From Sphingobacteriia bacterium (GTDB taxonomy: Bacteria > Pseudomonadota > Alphaproteobacteria > Rickettsiales > 33-17): DNA of 64,000 nucleotides. Below the pieces are notes generated by a model that had not been told where the DNA came from, made no database searches, and saw only the letters and a program-made list of their open reading frames with translations. Of the stretch, positions 63,016-64,000 are shown one piece after another (positions within the stretch are counted from its first letter, which is position 1; each line of letters begins with the position of its first letter). Location of the stretch: assembly GCA_017304685.1 (NCBI GenBank), contig JAFKLR010000003.1:186001-250000 (forward strand), in the 5' to 3' direction. Position numbers and translations under genes: made by a program.

Positions 63016-64000
63016 TTAATCTTTATCAATGGCTTGCATTGCAGCAAAGGCAGCAAGATTAATAATATCAGACACTGTAGCACCCATTTGAATAATTTGA
63101 ACAGGTTTTTCAAGCCCTATGATAATTGGCCCGATAATAGTTGCTGATCCTAATTCTTGTAACAATTTAGAAGAAATGTTAGCAGAATGTAAAGCTGGCA
63201 TTATTAAAACATTTGCAGGTGATTTTAGTTTGCAGAATGGGTAAAGCTTAAGAAGCTCCGGATTTAAAGCAACATCAGGAGACATTTCACCATCAAATTC
63301 AAAATTTACATTTCTTTCTTCTAATATTCTTACAGTGGATCTAATTCGTTCAGCTTTTTCTGATACAAACGGGTTACCAAAATTTGAGAAAGAAAGAAGG
63401 GCAGCTCTTGGTTCATCACCAAATTTTTTAACAAATTCTGCAGTTTGTTCTGTAATATCAGCTAATTCTTCAGGTGTTGGCATTTGATGCACTGTTGTAT
63501 CTGAAATAAACAATGATCTACCTTTTGTAATCACAATAGATACACCTGCTGTAAGGTTTTTAGCTTTATTTTTAATTACTTTAGAAATGTTATCTAAGGT
63601 TTGTGTGTACCCACGTGTAAATCCTGAAACAATGCCGTCTCCATCACCAAGGGCTAGCATACATGCAGAAAAAATATTACGATCATTCTTAACAAGTCTA
63701 ATACAATCACGACGTAAATAACCTTTTCTTTGAAGTTTACCGTAAAGGAAATCAACATATTTATCTATATCGGCAGTATTTAGCTTAGCATTTCTAATTT
63801 CTAAACCTTCCATTTTCTCAACATTCATTTCTTTAAATTTATCGAGAATTTTCTTTTCACGTCCAACAAGAGTTGCGTATCCATAACCATTGCTAACCCA
63901 AGAAATAGCAGCTCTTATAATTTGCTCTTCTTCACCTTCAGCAAAAATAATACGTTTTTTATCATTAGTAATTTTCTTAAATATAAGATTCATACTGCTA
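63016..64000 (-). CDS. maeB: NADP-dependent malic enzyme MaeB, C-terminal phosphotransacetylase-like part (cut by window edge)
   Basis: At least 327 residues in an open frame that continues beyond the right edge (the codons before the internal ATG at 63993 still read Ser-Ser). The visible part is the phosphotransacetylase-like domain that forms the C-terminal half of MaeB: IIFAEGEEEQIIRAAISW, DGDGIVSGFTRGYTQTLDN, SLFISDTTVHQMPTPEELAD, ANVLIMPALHSANISSKLL and the end SDIINLAAFAAMQAI. The sequence before the ATG also matches the MaeB linker (S-M-x-L-I-F-K-K). MaeB makes pyruvate and NADPH from malate; its PTA domain is regulatory. A stand-alone Pta is less likely because the frame is open upstream. 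Confidence 0.85.
   Translation of the reverse strand, partial: SSMNLIFKKITNDKKRIIFAEGEEEQIIRAAISWVSNGYGYATLVGREKKILDKFKEMNVEKMEGLEIRNAKLNTADIDKYVDFLYGKLQRKGYLRRDCIRLVKNDRNIFSACMLALGDGDGIVSGFTRGYTQTLDNISKVIKNKAKNLTAGVSIVITKGRSLFISDTTVHQMPTPEELADITEQTAEFVKKFGDEPRAALLSFSNFGNPFVSEKAERIRSTVRILEERNVNFEFDGEMSPDVALNPELLKLYPFCKLKSPANVLIMPALHSANISSKLLQELGSATIIGPIIIGLEKPVQIIQMGATVSDIINLAAFAAMQAIDKD

Noticed and set aside
63016-63993. Complete 325-residue phosphate acetyltransferase starting at the ATG at 63993
   Set aside because: The frame remains open to the window edge and the residues before the ATG match the MaeB linker, so a C-terminal part of malic enzyme is more likely.

Overview
This window looks like chromosomal DNA of an obligate intracellular alphaproteobacterium of the Rickettsiales type. 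The composition is strongly A+T-rich. The evidence is a rickettsial-type ATP/ADP translocase (24187-25728), several large proteins of eukaryote-like or effector-like build (ankyrin, leucine-rich-repeat, histone-tail-like, Ser/Pro-rich), and a compact set of housekeeping genes. A methyl-accepting chemotaxis receptor (58527-60491) argues against a classical Rickettsia and for one of the environmental or protist-associated, possibly flagellated, lineages such as Midichloria or Jidaibacter relatives. That placement is inference; no 16S rRNA is present.

Layout. 1-4.8 kb: a truncated unknown gene, a CDF zinc-type exporter, nrdR, and two unknown secreted- or effector-like proteins. 4.8-12 kb: clpB, a VanX-like D,D-dipeptidase, and a TetR regulator divergent from an EmrAB-type efflux pair with a near-perfect operator between them. 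12-16 kb: gyrA-coaD-dciA. 16-19 kb: a hydrolase and two glycosyltransferases (GT4 and a WaaE-like GT2), with a periplasmic peroxidase-like protein. 19-24 kb: asd, a CAU tRNA, a TlpA-type thioredoxin, ubiA-coaBC, and an endonuclease/exonuclease/phosphatase-fold protein. 24-27.8 kb: ATP/ADP translocase, patatin-like lipoprotein, 4.5S SRP RNA, and an unknown gene. 27.8-31.6 kb: a five-gene minus-strand operon for GDP-D-glycero-alpha-D-manno-heptose with a Nudix hydrolase inside. 31.7-41.2 kb: ribA followed by three duplicated gene pairs (small membrane proteins, aromatic amino-acid permeases, TIKI/ChaN-like proteins), an ankyrin protein and RNase P RNA. 41.2-49 kb: an LRR plus histone-H1-like protein, a pentapeptide-repeat protein, a Ser/Pro-rich protein, a protein with a frameshifted signal peptide, then rimP-nusA and a tail-anchored protein. 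49-64 kb: eno, trmB, two convergent unknowns, a cupredoxin-FTR1 iron-uptake pair with a Fur-type palindrome, a BepA-like metalloprotease, a large ankyrin protein, nadM, the chemotaxis receptor, an LRR plus kinase-like protein, and the 3' part of maeB.

How the genes fit together. Energy and cofactors come partly from the host (ATP/ADP exchange, amino-acid permeases) and partly from synthesis or salvage (coaD, coaBC, ribA, nadM, ubiA). The envelope is actively built and remodelled: asd for diaminopimelate, VanX, the heptose operon, the glycosyltransferases and the M48 protease. Roughly a dozen unrecognised proteins, concentrated at 36-49 kb and 51-63 kb, are the most likely host-interaction genes. 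Strong intergenic hairpins close many transcription units, and good promoters are visible in front of gyrA, the SRP RNA and RNase P RNA.
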